A stretch of 64,000 nt of DNA from DT-111 sp965263225 (GTDB lineage Bacteria; Bacteroidota; Bacteroidia; Chitinophagales; Saprospiraceae), in assembly GCA_965263225.1 (NCBI GenBank), contig CBDHHG010000001.1:1674001-1738000 (forward strand), in the 5' to 3' direction. The position numbers were made by a program, and so were the translations under genes. The notes under the pieces are model-generated. The model was not told the origin of the DNA. It made no database searches and saw only the letters and a program-made list of their open reading frames with translations. Each line of letters starts with the position of its first letter. The stretch's first letter is position 1. Shown here in pieces: positions 23,983 through 32,465 of the stretch.

Positions 23983-24731
23983 ATGTCTGGATTATAGAAG
24001 ATGAGGAGGCCGCCGCTAGAAGGCTTGAAAAATTAGTTACTGCCATCGATCCCTCTATGGTGATCACCCGACGGATGGATAGTATTATAGAAACCCTTAC
24101 TGCCATCCAGGAAGGCCCTTTACCCGATCTCTTGTTCTTGGATATCCAACTCGCTGATGGACTTAGTTTTGAGATCTTCAATCACACTAAAATTGATAAG
24201 CCAATCATTTTCACAACGGCTTACGATCAATATGCTATTCAGGCTTTTAAGGTCAATGCCATTGATTATTTGTTGAAGCCCATTAAGAAGGTAGAGTTGG
24301 AAAAAAGTATCCAGAAGTTCAAGGATTGGGCCAACACAGAGACCTTCAATTATGGTAAGTTAGCAGAGATCCTAAAGAAAGATAAGCCCTCTCAGCGTTT
24401 CCTACTGAAGGTTGGCCAGCGGTTGCGGTTGGTAGATACCGCTGACGCCGCCTACTTTTTTTCTGAAGATAAAATCACTTTCCTGGTGGATTGGAAAGGT
24501 CAACGCTTCGCCCTAGATCAATCCCTTGAGAAGCTGGAAGAAAGCTTAGATTCTGATCATTTTTTCAGAGTAAATCGCCAATTCATCATCCATCTGAAAT
24601 CCATAGGAGAGATGATTGCCTACTCCAAATCGCGCGTAAAGATTTTGTTGCATCCCTCTACCAAGCCAGAAGTAGTTGTTAGTACTGAACGATCCCCCCA
24701 CTTTAAACGCTGGTTGACAGGGGATCGCTAA
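23979..24731 (+). CDS. LytR/AlgR-type response regulator
   Basis: A 250-residue regulator: receiver domain 1-120 with acid pocket IIEDEE (7-8), phospho-acceptor Asp55 in LLFLDIQLAD and Lys100 in DYLLKPIKK; LytTR DNA-binding domain about 145-248 (FLLKVGQRLRLVDTADAAYF, FFRVNRQFIIHL, VVVSTERSPHFKRWL). It is the cognate partner of the upstream kinase by overlap. Convergent with the GNAT gene, sharing 4 bases. Confidence 0.94.
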   Translation: MNVWIIEDEEAAARRLEKLVTAIDPSMVITRRMDSIIETLTAIQEGPLPDLLFLDIQLADGLSFEIFNHTKIDKPIIFTTAYDQYAIQAFKVNAIDYLLKPIKKVELEKSIQKFKDWANTETFNYGKLAEILKKDKPSQRFLLKVGQRLRLVDTADAAYFFSEDKITFLVDWKGQRFALDQSLEKLEESLDSDHFFRVNRQFIIHLKSIGEMIAYSKSRVKILLHPSTKPEVVVSTERSPHFKRWLTGDR

Positions 24732-25216
24732 GCTGATACCTCATCCTCTGTAATGTTCCAAAAGAAACGTTCCTTACTTTTTGATTTTGCGCCTAAAGCC
24801 TTGTAAAAACCAATGGCTTTTTCATTGAAAGTAGGGGTCTGCCATTGAATCTCCATACAGTGATGTGCTTGCCCAAAAACCTTAATCCTTTGCATAAGTT
24901 GCCGCCCTAGCCCTAATCCTCTGTAGGCCGAATCTAGGTATAGGCAATCCAAATAGAGATAATACCGAGCCTCCCAAGTGGAGAATTGCTTCATAAAACT
25001 AGCGTAACCGATTAGCTTTTTTTGATGTTCTACCACCCAACAAAATATCGCCTCTTCGTTGGCGACTAAATATTGCTGCCAGGCCTCCATCTTCCCTCTG
25101 ACATCAAATGCAGAACGCTCAAAAACTGCATGCGCCTGGCAAAGCTTCAACAGCTGGGGAAGATCTTCGTCAGAAAGCGATCGAATTAGAGGCGCGGCCC
25201 CTGCCTTAGCAAGCAC
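24728..25216 (-). CDS. GNAT-family N-acetyltransferase
   Basis: An acetyltransferase with the acetyl-CoA loop AYRGLGLGRQLMQRI and the C-terminal FNEKAIGFYKALGA. I place the start at GTG 25216, overlapping the rhodanese stop by 11 bases, because the family fold begins at LIRSLSDEDLPQL; ATGs at 25294 and 25267 lie deep inside the rhodanese gene. Substrate unknown. The overlap suggests co-translation with the rhodanese gene. Confidence 0.82.
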   Translation of the reverse strand: MLAKAGAAPLIRSLSDEDLPQLLKLCQAHAVFERSAFDVRGKMEAWQQYLVANEEAIFCWVVEHQKKLIGYASFMKQFSTWEARYYLYLDCLYLDSAYRGLGLGRQLMQRIKVFGQAHHCMEIQWQTPTFNEKAIGFYKALGAKSKSKERFFWNITEDEVSA

Positions 25217-25598
25217 ACTCGATCTTTGCGCCAGCGGAGGCCTGCGTTCCTTCCGTAGCATAGCCATCAAACTTCCACCATTCAATCCCACCAATCAGTT
25301 CTTTCACCTTAAATCCAAGACGAGCCATGTTTAAGGCCCCTCGGGTGGAAGCATTACAACCAATCCCATCGCAATAGCAGACATAGGTGGTTGCTCGATC
25401 TAAATGCTGGGTAGATTCTTCCGACATTTCTCGATGTGGCAGATTAATCGCACCAGGAATATGTTCCTTGTCAAAACCGAATGCCTTCCGAGCATCAATA
25501 GGTACTACCTTCTCTCCTTTTTCCAATGCCTCAAAAAGATCTGCGGGATCCATTTCAAAAGCTAGTTTGCTTTCATAGAATTTAATCTGATCTGTCAT
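25206..25598 (-). CDS. Rhodanese-like sulfurtransferase
   Basis: A single-domain rhodanese: PADLFEALEKGEKVVPIDAR, HIPGAINLPH, then the active-site loop YCDGIGCNAS, in which the first Cys is at the catalytic position, and LGFKVKELIGGIEWWKFDG. A start at ATG 25598 (MTDQIKFYE) is preferred to the ATG nine codons upstream. The C-terminus ends in CAC. Divergent from the MetR-like regulator, which may control it. Sulfur carrier or detoxification roles are typical of the family. Confidence 0.88.
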   Translation of the reverse strand: MTDQIKFYESKLAFEMDPADLFEALEKGEKVVPIDARKAFGFDKEHIPGAINLPHREMSEESTQHLDRATTYVCYCDGIGCNASTRGALNMARLGFKVKELIGGIEWWKFDGYATEGTQASAGAKIECAC

Positions 25599-25622
25599 AA
25601 TTTTGTTTTTTGTTGTCTCTGA

Positions 25623-25636
25623 CAAAGATAAGTACT
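25623..25636 (-). promoter_or_regulatory. Promoter element of the rhodanese operon with AGTACT motif
   Basis: The minus strand reads AGTACTTATCTTTG: a perfect TAnnTTTG -7 box (TATCTTTG, 25623-25630) directly preceded by the palindrome AGTACT (25631-25636). The marR promoter at 26691 has the same AGTACT at its -7 box. The box lies 25 bases before the preferred start. Confidence 0.6.
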
Positions 25637-25656
25637 AACCCTATCGATATACCTAT

Positions 25657-25699
25657 TTGAAGTTGAGGCCTCTTCAATTAGCGTTGAAAAAATTTCAAC
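25657..25699. promoter_or_regulatory. MetR-like operator pair between rhodanese and lysR genes
   Basis: Two dyads. TGAA-AAAAT-TTCA at 25685-25697, inside the longer palindrome 25683-25699, matches exactly the MetR consensus TGAA-N5-TTCA. A second dyad, TTGAAG (25657-25662) and CTTCAA (25672-25677), lies upstream. The adjacent regulator looks like MetR, so autoregulation and control of the rhodanese operon are plausible. Confidence 0.55.
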
Positions 25700-25732
25700 T
25701 CCAGTAGCTTTTGAATATTGTAGTTTTAGGAT

Positions 25733-26623
25733 ATGGAAATTAAGCACTTCAGATTAGTTAAGACGATCGCGGAGGAAGGAAACATTAGCACCTCTTCCTC
25801 TCGCTTATTCCTAACCAAATCGGCCTTAAGTCACCAACTACGAGAGTTAGAGGAGCAGCTAGGTTTTAAAGTTTTTCACCGAACCAGAAATCGTTGGCGA
25901 TTAACAGAGGAGGGGGAGGCTTTACACGATTTAGCCGTAGAAGTATTGGCACGGATAGAAAATGGCTTTCAGCATATTCAGCATATCCAGGCGGGGGCAA
26001 AAGGAACGATTCGGATCAGCACGGAATGTTATTCATTCTATCAGGGTCTGCCAAGTTTTATCCAAAAGATGGCCGTATTGTATCCCGATATCTACGTGAA
26101 TTTGATCCTGGATGCAACCCATCAACCGATCACTAAGTTATTGGCCAATGAAATTGACATGGCTATTGTGACGACTCGTCCCACCTCTGATCAACTTTCA
26201 AGTATCGCGCTATATGAGGATGAAATTTTTGCCGTCATGCACAAAGAACATCCCCTAAATAGTCTAGACATTATTCAAGCTACTGATTTTGACCAAGTAC
26301 ATCTGATTATCCATTCCTTTCCCCTTGAAACTGTTTCAGTGTACCAACAATTTCTGTATCCCAACCAGGTGCACCCCGTGCAGATATCCGCTATTCCCCT
26401 AACGGAGGTTGCTCTAGAAATGGTCAAAACCAATATGGGCGTGATATGCATGCCTAAATGGGCATTAGCTCCTTTTCAACTCCCCTCTGAGCTGGTTTTT
26501 AAAAGGCTAGGTAAAGCAGGGCTAAAAAGAACGCATCATCTCGTCTATCGAACGATCGATCAGGGTAAAAAGTACATCAGAGATTTCGTCCTCAGCTTTC
26601 AAGAGCGGTTTAGTGAGGCTTGA
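25733..26623 (+). CDS. LysR-family regulator, MetR-like
   Basis: A 296-residue LysR-type regulator. The winged HTH (1-65) reads MEIKHFRLVKTIAEEGNIST, KSALSHQLRELEEQLGFKVF, close to MetR in the KSALSHQ recognition helix and the LGFKVFHR segment. The effector domain follows from about residue 90 (GTIRISTECYSFYQGLPSF, with a TECYS stretch like MetR's). MetR uses homocysteine as co-inducer; whether this protein does is inference. Divergent from a rhodanese gene, with MetR-type boxes between. Confidence 0.88.
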   Translation: MEIKHFRLVKTIAEEGNISTSSSRLFLTKSALSHQLRELEEQLGFKVFHRTRNRWRLTEEGEALHDLAVEVLARIENGFQHIQHIQAGAKGTIRISTECYSFYQGLPSFIQKMAVLYPDIYVNLILDATHQPITKLLANEIDMAIVTTRPTSDQLSSIALYEDEIFAVMHKEHPLNSLDIIQATDFDQVHLIIHSFPLETVSVYQQFLYPNQVHPVQISAIPLTEVALEMVKTNMGVICMPKWALAPFQLPSELVFKRLGKAGLKRTHHLVYRTIDQGKKYIRDFVLSFQERFSEA

Positions 26624-26672
26624 AGTTTAGCAGCATAGAGCCGATCAGAGCAAAAGTATTCGCCTGTAGCCC

Positions 26673-26703
26673 TTGACATACATAATTAGGAGTACTAACT
26701 TTG
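26673..26703 (+). promoter_or_regulatory. marR promoter
   Basis: A Bacteroidota-type promoter: -33 TTG at 26673-26675 and -7 TAACTTTG at 26696-26703 (perfect TAnnTTTG) with 20 bases between. AGTACT (26691-26696) overlaps the -7 box, a possible operator for the MarR product. The start codon follows 24 bases later. Confidence 0.6.
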
Positions 26704-26727
26704 TTCTTCACTGATCTGCCTTATTGT

Positions 26728-27330
26728 ATGACTGAGAGCATCTTTAATCTCGCTTTCCAACAGGATGACATCAAAAGTAAAATTGTAGTAGCCTTAGAAC
26801 GCATCTCTGAGGTGTTCCGAGCCCTCTTATGGGAGCATGCCAAAACGATTGGTTTGAGTCCTATACAGATACAGATACTCATTTTTATAGCTTATCATGC
26901 AGAATCCTTCCGGAATGTTAGCCACCTGGCTAAGGAATTTAATGTTACTAAACCTACTATTAGCGATGCCGTACGTGTTCTAGAGAAAAAAGGGCTCATC
27001 AGCAAGCATCCCGCTGCCTATGATAATCGCAGATACTCCATCGCTTTAACCGCCGAGGGAACGGCCATAGTCAAGGAAACCGAGAACTTTGCTGAACCGA
27101 TCAAAAAACAACTACAACAGTTTTCTGATCATCATCTTTCTCATTTTCATACGCAACTCATAGGATTAATAAGCGGGCTCAATAGAAGTGGTATTTTAAC
27201 TGAACAACGTACCTGCCACAGTTGTCAGTTTTTTAATAAGAATGAAGGGCAAGCCTTTTGCAGATTGATGAAAAAGCCTTTATTACCAGATGATATACGA
27301 GTAGATTGCCCTGAGTTTGAAGCCCTTTAA
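26728..27330 (+). CDS. MarR-family regulator with C-terminal cysteine cluster
   Basis: The MarR winged helix occupies about 20-140 (LSPIQIQILIFIAYHAESF, VSHLAKEFNVTKPTISDAVR, then the wing YDNRRYSIALTAEG). A C-terminal extension has four cysteines, CHSCQFF, AFCRLM and VDCPEF, which may bind zinc or an Fe-S cluster and sense redox state. The start is ATG 26728; a TTG at 26701 is inside the -7 promoter box and can be dismissed. Targets may include itself and the rhodanese operon through AGTACT. Confidence 0.87.
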   Translation: MTESIFNLAFQQDDIKSKIVVALERISEVFRALLWEHAKTIGLSPIQIQILIFIAYHAESFRNVSHLAKEFNVTKPTISDAVRVLEKKGLISKHPAAYDNRRYSIALTAEGTAIVKETENFAEPIKKQLQQFSDHHLSHFHTQLIGLISGLNRSGILTEQRTCHSCQFFNKNEGQAFCRLMKKPLLPDDIRVDCPEFEAL

Positions 27331-27438
27331 TGTCGTCCTCTTTCCTAGTAGTCCAGTAGAAAGCTCCGCCAAACTCCGCCATCTTTAGTCCCTCTTTTGG
27401 AAACAATGTTTAAATTGTTCCGCTAACGATTTCAATAG

Positions 27439-28383
27439 ATGAATACCAACAAGATGAAAAACCTATCTTCATTGGCGAGCTTTGGCCTTGCATTTTGCTT
27501 ATTTATTTCTTTTTCCTGTAACAACTCTGAAACACCACCTACTGATCATGATCCCAAGCAGGAACAATGGCAGTCTCTGTTTAATGGCCAAGATCTGAGT
27601 GGCTGGGATATCAAGATGGCGGGATATCCGGTCGGAGAAAACTTTAGAAATACCTGGCAAGTGCAGGATAGCATGATCCGGATTAGCTACGATGAATATG
27701 AGCAGTTTGACGATGCTTATGGGCACATGTACTATCAAGTTCCTTATTCTTATTACAAACTGCGTTTTGATTATCGATTCACTGGAGAGCAGACACCCGG
27801 GGGAGCTACCTGGAATGTTCGGAATAGCGGTATTATGGTGCACGCTCAGTCTGCAGCTAGTAATGAAATCGGACAACACTTTCCAGTGTCCATTGAATTG
27901 CAATTATTAGGTGGGCTGAATGATGGGAAAGATCGAACCACCGGAAATCTTTGTTCCCCCGGTACGGCCGTAGTGATGGGTGACACCATCAATTACAATC
28001 ATTGTGTTTCTTCCTCTTCTGAAACTTATCATGGTGATCAATGGGTGCACGCTGAAATGATCGTGTTGGGGGATTCTACCATTATCCACTTGATCGAGGG
28101 AGACACCGTACTACAATATGATCAGCCACAGATAGGAGGTGGCTTTACCAATATTCGTCAAACACAAAAAGATTGGGAAGGTTTTGGGATCACCAAGATG
28201 GACGATTGGGTTAAACAAGCTGGCACGCTACTGGGAGAGGGCTACATCGCTTTACAGGCTGAAAGTCATCCTATCGATTTCAAAAACATCGAATTGCTGG
28301 ATCTAGTTGGATGCAAAGATCCCAAGGCCAAAAATTATAGATCTTACTACGTAAAGGCTGATCCAAGCAAGTGTGAATACTAG
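27439..28383 (+). CDS. DUF1080 (3-keto-disaccharide hydrolase family) lipoprotein
   Basis: A 314-residue lipoprotein: signal with lipobox FISFSC (Cys27) and an acidic linker, then the DUF1080 concanavalin-like fold beginning WQSLFNGQDLSGWDI and including YYKLRFDYRFTGEQ, WNVRNSGIMVH, SIELQLLGG and GYIALQAESHPIDFKNIEL. The last line LVGCKDPKAKNYRSYYVKAD, ending in SKCEY, is a small Cys-bearing module found at the ends of some Bacteroidota exported proteins. DUF1080 proteins include 3-keto-glucoside hydrolases. Start at the first Met; Met6 is possible. Its sequence runs into a stretch of gene relics. Confidence 0.87.
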   Translation: MNTNKMKNLSSLASFGLAFCLFISFSCNNSETPPTDHDPKQEQWQSLFNGQDLSGWDIKMAGYPVGENFRNTWQVQDSMIRISYDEYEQFDDAYGHMYYQVPYSYYKLRFDYRFTGEQTPGGATWNVRNSGIMVHAQSAASNEIGQHFPVSIELQLLGGLNDGKDRTTGNLCSPGTAVVMGDTINYNHCVSSSSETYHGDQWVHAEMIVLGDSTIIHLIEGDTVLQYDQPQIGGGFTNIRQTQKDWEGFGITKMDDWVKQAGTLLGEGYIALQAESHPIDFKNIELLDLVGCKDPKAKNYRSYYVKADPSKCEY

Positions 28384-28484
28384 ATGCTTAAATACCGGAG
28401 TCTTATTCAGGGCTGGAAGGCAAAGGGAAATATTGTCCGAAATTACAGGTACCTTAGGAAAGAAATCTAATCTGCACTACTGTC
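28384..28484. other. Spacer at the start of a 1-kb relic stretch
   Basis: No gene recognised. This begins the 28,384-29,366 block, which holds fragments of at least four unrelated genes, listed below, and no intact gene. Confidence 0.4.
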
Positions 28485-28580
28485 ATGAAGTATTTCCTTC
28501 TTTCAGTCACCATATTTGCGGGGCTCCCAATATGTTGTTTGAACTCACCGGGTTCCAGCCGCTCCGTGATTCTACGGTAA
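28485..28580 (+). pseudogene. Lipoprotein signal-peptide fragment
   Basis: A 31-codon frame, MKYFLLSVTIFAGLPICC, has the look of a lipoprotein export signal and then ends at a stop (28578). It may be the 5' end of a deleted exported-protein gene. Confidence 0.4.
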
Positions 28581-28605
28581 AGAGGATGGCCCCGAGGGCC
28601 CAGGT

Positions 28606-28800
28606 ATGACGCATACTTGCTTTCAATCCCCTTCTTGGGATTCAGGATATGAGAAATTTATCAAGAATGGAATCACTTCCTTTAGTAAAGGAGATCATGC
28701 TATAGACCTTGGGGGCTATGGGATCACCTACGCCTATGCGCATGACCCGGAAGGTAATATGATCGAAATGGAGCCACTAGATTGGGCTTGTACTCCATGA
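28606..28800 (+). pseudogene. Glyoxalase/VOC C-terminal fragment
   Basis: Residues 20-60 of the frame, including DLGGYGITYAYAHDPEGNM and IEMEPLDW, are the end of a glyoxalase/bleomycin-resistance (VOC) domain, with the metal-binding Glu of EMEPL. The N-terminal half of the domain is missing. Confidence 0.6.
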
Positions 28801-29073
28801 ACTTCGGCTGCCATCACTGCTACTGAAGGTTTGATCTTTACCGGAGCAACGGATGGATAGCTAAAGATTTATGAAGCTAGCTCGGAAAAGGAAGTTTGGT
28901 CCTTCAATACCCATAGAGATTTTGAAAGCGTAAATGCTGTGAAAGCTTATGATACAACTGTAGATTCTGACGGATCTGTGGTGTACGACGATCAGTTATT
29001 TATTACTTCGGGTTATGCCAAATATGGTGGCAAGGCTGGCAATGTTTTACTCGCCTTTGAATTATTGGAGTAG
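28801..29073 (+). pseudogene. PQQ-dependent (polyvinyl-alcohol-dehydrogenase-like) C-terminal fragment
   Basis: The frame reads EGLIFTGATDG, stop (28858-28860), LKIYEASSEKEVWSFNTH, DFESVNAVKAYD, then SGYAKYGGKAGNVLLAFELL. That is the last propeller blade of a PQQ-dependent dehydrogenase, with one internal stop. The preceding several hundred residues are absent. Confidence 0.65.
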
Positions 29074-29116
29074 AGTACCACTGGATGAATTCTTTCTGTT
29101 CTTAAAGCAACGACTT

Positions 29117-29248
29117 ATGAATCTCCAACCTACACTCTTTGATGAATGGGTCCAACTCAGCCCCTTGCAGATGAAAGATTTCAAGTCATTATTTCAGGTG
29201 GCCCAAGACCCGCTCATCTAGGAACAACACCCTTATCCTGATCGATGA
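29117..29248 (+). pseudogene. GNAT acetyltransferase N-terminal fragment
   Basis: MNLQPTLFDEWVQLSPLQ, then DFKSLFQVAQDPLI, stop, EQHPYPDR, stop. This matches the opening of RimJ-type acetyltransferases, where the first stop replaces a Trp (TGG to TAG at 29219). The rest of the gene is gone. The remaining 29249-29366 has no recognisable content. Confidence 0.6.
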
Positions 29249-29366
29249 TCTTTGCTTCCGTATCAACCGAGGTAGTTGGAGAAGAGAATAATTCTTATTT
29301 TGTTGATCTTCCAAAAGAGTTGCATTCTATTGGCGGCCTATTCATCACCTTTTATGCCCTTGTAAG

Positions 29367-30146
29367 ATGTCTTATAGTATTAATGAAAGTAATCTCGAAC
29401 GACAACAAATGCTGGCCCAAGGGCTAGGATACCTGTCAAATAAATACTTCCAACTTCTCCCCCTACAAGCTAATCCTCGTGTTTTGGACCTTGGCTGTGG
29501 ACTAGGAGAGACTACGCGCCTTTTGGCTAAGTTTTTCAGCCCTTCCGAAATAGTAGGCTTTGATCAAGACGTAAATTTGCTGGCTTATGCTCGATCTAGA
29601 GTCGGAGAAGACCAAACGAATTTCACTTACACGGAAGGAAACGCAGAACAACTTCCCTTCGAAGACCAGTCCTTTGATCTAGTCTTCTGTCGTTTTCTAC
29701 TCTTGCATGTCCCCAACCCACAGGCAGTCGTAAAAGAGATGGCACGCGTTTGTAAATCGGGCGGAATTGTGCTTACACAGGAACAAGATACCATGACTAG
29801 TTCAGGTCTTTATCCATCCAATTGGGCCTATGACATGGTCACTGAAGGCTATCAGAAATCCTTTAGTCATCCGCAGGTAGGCCGCCGACTTCCCCACCTC
29901 TTTCGGGGGGCAGGGCTCCCTACTCCCACCATCCGTTCCAATACTTTTTTGCTTCCGAACCCCAAAGTTGGCAAACGAATCGTAAATCTTACTGGCCAAG
30001 CGATGGTCGCAGAATTGCTTAAACATGGTATTCTTGAAAGGGATAAAGTGGATGACTTTTACACAGAATTACAAAAAGTAGAAGACTCAGAAGAGTATAC
30101 TTTACTGTCAGACCCCGTAGTTACTTGTTGGGTTAGAAAACCATAG
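29367..30146 (+). CDS. SAM-dependent methyltransferase (class I)
   Basis: A 259-residue methyltransferase with motif I VLDLGCGLGETTRLL, motif II acidic IVGFDQDVNLLAYAR, post-I GNAEQLPFEDQSFDLVFC and LLHVPNPQAVVKEMARVCKS, GGIVLTQE. It is of the UbiE/small-molecule type; the substrate is unknown. The gene lies just beyond the relic stretch and looks intact. Confidence 0.87.
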   Translation: MSYSINESNLERQQMLAQGLGYLSNKYFQLLPLQANPRVLDLGCGLGETTRLLAKFFSPSEIVGFDQDVNLLAYARSRVGEDQTNFTYTEGNAEQLPFEDQSFDLVFCRFLLLHVPNPQAVVKEMARVCKSGGIVLTQEQDTMTSSGLYPSNWAYDMVTEGYQKSFSHPQVGRRLPHLFRGAGLPTPTIRSNTFLLPNPKVGKRIVNLTGQAMVAELLKHGILERDKVDDFYTELQKVEDSEEYTLLSDPVVTCWVRKP

Positions 30147-30318
30147 CAAGGGAAGAACCAATATCTCCAAATTGTTGTACGCCTAAAATCCAGCTTCCTT
30201 CTCATCAAGCTTGGCTCAAATATCCAATCCTCTTATTCCTACTGTCTTCTGTGATTGACCGCACAAAAAGGCCAAACCCTAGAACGTACCTTTATCGCAG
30301 ATCAAGCAGGTGATTAAG

Positions 30319-31104
30319 ATGAGACTGAGTAAATCAGTATGGGCATATCTAGTGGTAGGCATCGTTTTCATGCTCCTCCCAATAGGGTTGAGTGGACAAT
30401 TTGCGCAGCGCATCCGCACGGCACGCCCCTCTGTCACCATGGGCACTTATACAATTGGCCAAAACGTACTGCAATGGCAAGCAGGCATTAGATGGCATGA
30501 CTTGCAGACGGATCAAGTTGACCGAAATATTTTGCAGTACAAGAATGTGCTCAGGTGGGGGTTTCTGGAGCGATGGGAAATGAGTGGTGTAATTCATTAC
30601 CAAAGAGATTGGGAGAAAACACCTATTGGCAACAGTCACCAAGGCATGCACGCATTACGCCTAGGCATAAGACATCACCTTTTTGAAAAATCAGGTTTTT
30701 TAAAAGCGGCGGCGATCCAAGGCCGCTTTTGGTTTCCTTTTGCCCAGGCGTCTTACCAGCAAAAAGAATTAGGTGGGCGCATCATGGCTTCGATCAGCTA
30801 CCGACTATTCGGAAAGTTACAGCTCATTACGAATGGTGGTTGGACATGGAATGGGCAAAACGCTTCCAAAGCGAAATCGTTTTTTTCCTTGCGATTTTCA
30901 CATCCACTTGGCCGCAAATTTAGCTTGGTGATGGATTACTTTGGTAGCTTCCGACCGTTTGAACCTGATTATGCTATCGGAATAGGCTATTTTATCAACT
31001 CCTCCTGGAAACTTGACATTGCTGTCGGGAGTCTCGGAAAATCTTTTGACAATCACCGATTTCTAGAAATTGGCTGGGCCACACGCATCGATTGGCGCCA
31101 ATGA
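30319..31104 (+). CDS. Outer-membrane beta-barrel protein, phenol-MetA-degradation-like
   Basis: An exported 261-residue protein: signal segment (VWAYLVVGIVFMLLPIGLSG) then TARPSVTMGTYTIGQNVLQW, followed by alternating amphipathic strands (LQWQAGIRWHD, LRWGFLERWEMSGVI, and the closing strand FLEIGWATRIDWRQ). The ARP...GT.T...G..Q.Q.G start resembles the MetA-pathway phenol degradation/transporter family (PF13557). The start is ATG 30319; a GTG three codons earlier is possible. It is convergent with the P1 peptidase gene. Transport role inferred. Confidence 0.65.
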   Translation: MRLSKSVWAYLVVGIVFMLLPIGLSGQFAQRIRTARPSVTMGTYTIGQNVLQWQAGIRWHDLQTDQVDRNILQYKNVLRWGFLERWEMSGVIHYQRDWEKTPIGNSHQGMHALRLGIRHHLFEKSGFLKAAAIQGRFWFPFAQASYQQKELGGRIMASISYRLFGKLQLITNGGWTWNGQNASKAKSFFSLRFSHPLGRKFSLVMDYFGSFRPFEPDYAIGIGYFINSSWKLDIAVGSLGKSFDNHRFLEIGWATRIDWRQ

Positions 31105-31109
31105 GTAGG

Positions 31110-32249
31110 TTAAGGTGTGATCAAGCCGTACTTTCGGAGTATGGGAACGACCTGCTTCATCGGCAAGGCCTTACGTTCATGCCCCAGATATCCTTTGGTA
31201 TCTTGGCCTGCTACCAGGGAATTCAAAATCGCCTCTTCTGTTGCTTCGATCACCCCCAGAAAAAGCGGAGACATGGCTTCATTACGCAATACCTCTCCAT
31301 CTCTAAAGGGGCTGTCAGACTGATAGGGTATACGCAGATTTTCTGCCGTGGAAAAGGCAATCACATAATCCCCACTGCCATTAGAAGCAATTCCTCCCGT
31401 CTTTGCTAAACCAAACATGGCTCGCTTAGCCAACCGCTTTAGGTTTCGCGCATCTAGTGGAGCATCGGTTGCCACTACGATCATGCAGGAGCCATCAGCT
31501 CCGTCTTGAAGTTGAGATTTAAAGTAATACTCTCCCAATTCCACCCCAACCGGTGCTCCTGCAATCTGCAACACTCCACCGAAGTTACTCTGGACCAGGA
31601 CCCCTACTGTATACCCTCCTAGGCGCTTGGGCAATTTACGAGAGGCAGTACCTATTCCTCCTTTAAACCCAAAACAAGAGGTACCTGTACCTGCACCAAC
31701 ACCTCCTTCATGTACGGCTCCGCTAGCAGCTTTGCTAATCGCGTTGTGCACATCCGTATCTTTCACATGTTGCCCTCTAATATCATTAAGCCATCCGTCA
31801 TTGGTCTCTCCCACAACCGGATTAACGGAACGTACAGATTCATTCTGTGGCAACTGCAAAGTATAGTTAATTAAAGCGGTAGCGGCAGTGGGTACACTCA
31901 GTGTATTGGTCAGTATAATTGGCGTTTCAATATTCCCCAGCTCTTCTACCTGGCTGTAGCCCATCAACTTCCCAAATCCATTGGCAATGTACATCGCTGC
32001 CGGAACTTTGGATTGAAATACATTCCCAGGGTGGGGCAAAATAGCTGTTACGCCAGTTCGGATGCTATCCCCGTACACCAGCGTTTCATGCCCGACCTTA
32101 ACACCAGCGACATCAGTGATAGCATTATATTGCCCCTTCGGCAATACACCAATAGTCACCCCATAATCGCTCAAACGCTTCGGACTTTGAGCTTGGACCT
32201 GAGAGAATAAGAAAACAAAGCATACAATATGCATCAAGGATTGCTTCAT
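31110..32249 (-). CDS. P1-family (DmpA-type) peptidase, exported
   Basis: A 379-residue Ntn-type peptidase with a signal peptide (MKQSLMHIVCFVFLFSQVQAQ). DmpA family marks: YNAITDVAGVKVGHETL, GVTAILPHPGN, NTLSVPTAATAL, GGVGAGTGTSCFGFKGGIGT and the self-cleavage site DGSCMIVVATDAPLDARN, where Ser254 becomes the new N-terminal nucleophile after cleavage at Gly253. DmpA enzymes release N-terminal D- or L-amino acids or beta-amino acids. It likely works in the periplasm. Divergent from the EamA transporter. Confidence 0.93.
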   Translation of the reverse strand: MKQSLMHIVCFVFLFSQVQAQSPKRLSDYGVTIGVLPKGQYNAITDVAGVKVGHETLVYGDSIRTGVTAILPHPGNVFQSKVPAAMYIANGFGKLMGYSQVEELGNIETPIILTNTLSVPTAATALINYTLQLPQNESVRSVNPVVGETNDGWLNDIRGQHVKDTDVHNAISKAASGAVHEGGVGAGTGTSCFGFKGGIGTASRKLPKRLGGYTVGVLVQSNFGGVLQIAGAPVGVELGEYYFKSQLQDGADGSCMIVVATDAPLDARNLKRLAKRAMFGLAKTGGIASNGSGDYVIAFSTAENLRIPYQSDSPFRDGEVLRNEAMSPLFLGVIEATEEAILNSLVAGQDTKGYLGHERKALPMKQVVPILRKYGLITP

Positions 32250-32465
32250 ACGGCTTAATTACTTCGATTTGAACGAGGAAGGGGCAAAGGCCCGCTCTAC
32301 GTTTAGTGATGTAGTTCCAATAAAGATAGAAAATTAGTGCGCATCATTCGAGCTGATATTCGTCTCCGAACCTCTAGCAACATGGAAGCTAATTTGGTCT
32401 TTGCATTTCGTAATTAGCCAAGAATTTAAGTAGAATCCCATCCTTGCCTTAGCTACATTTGGTGC

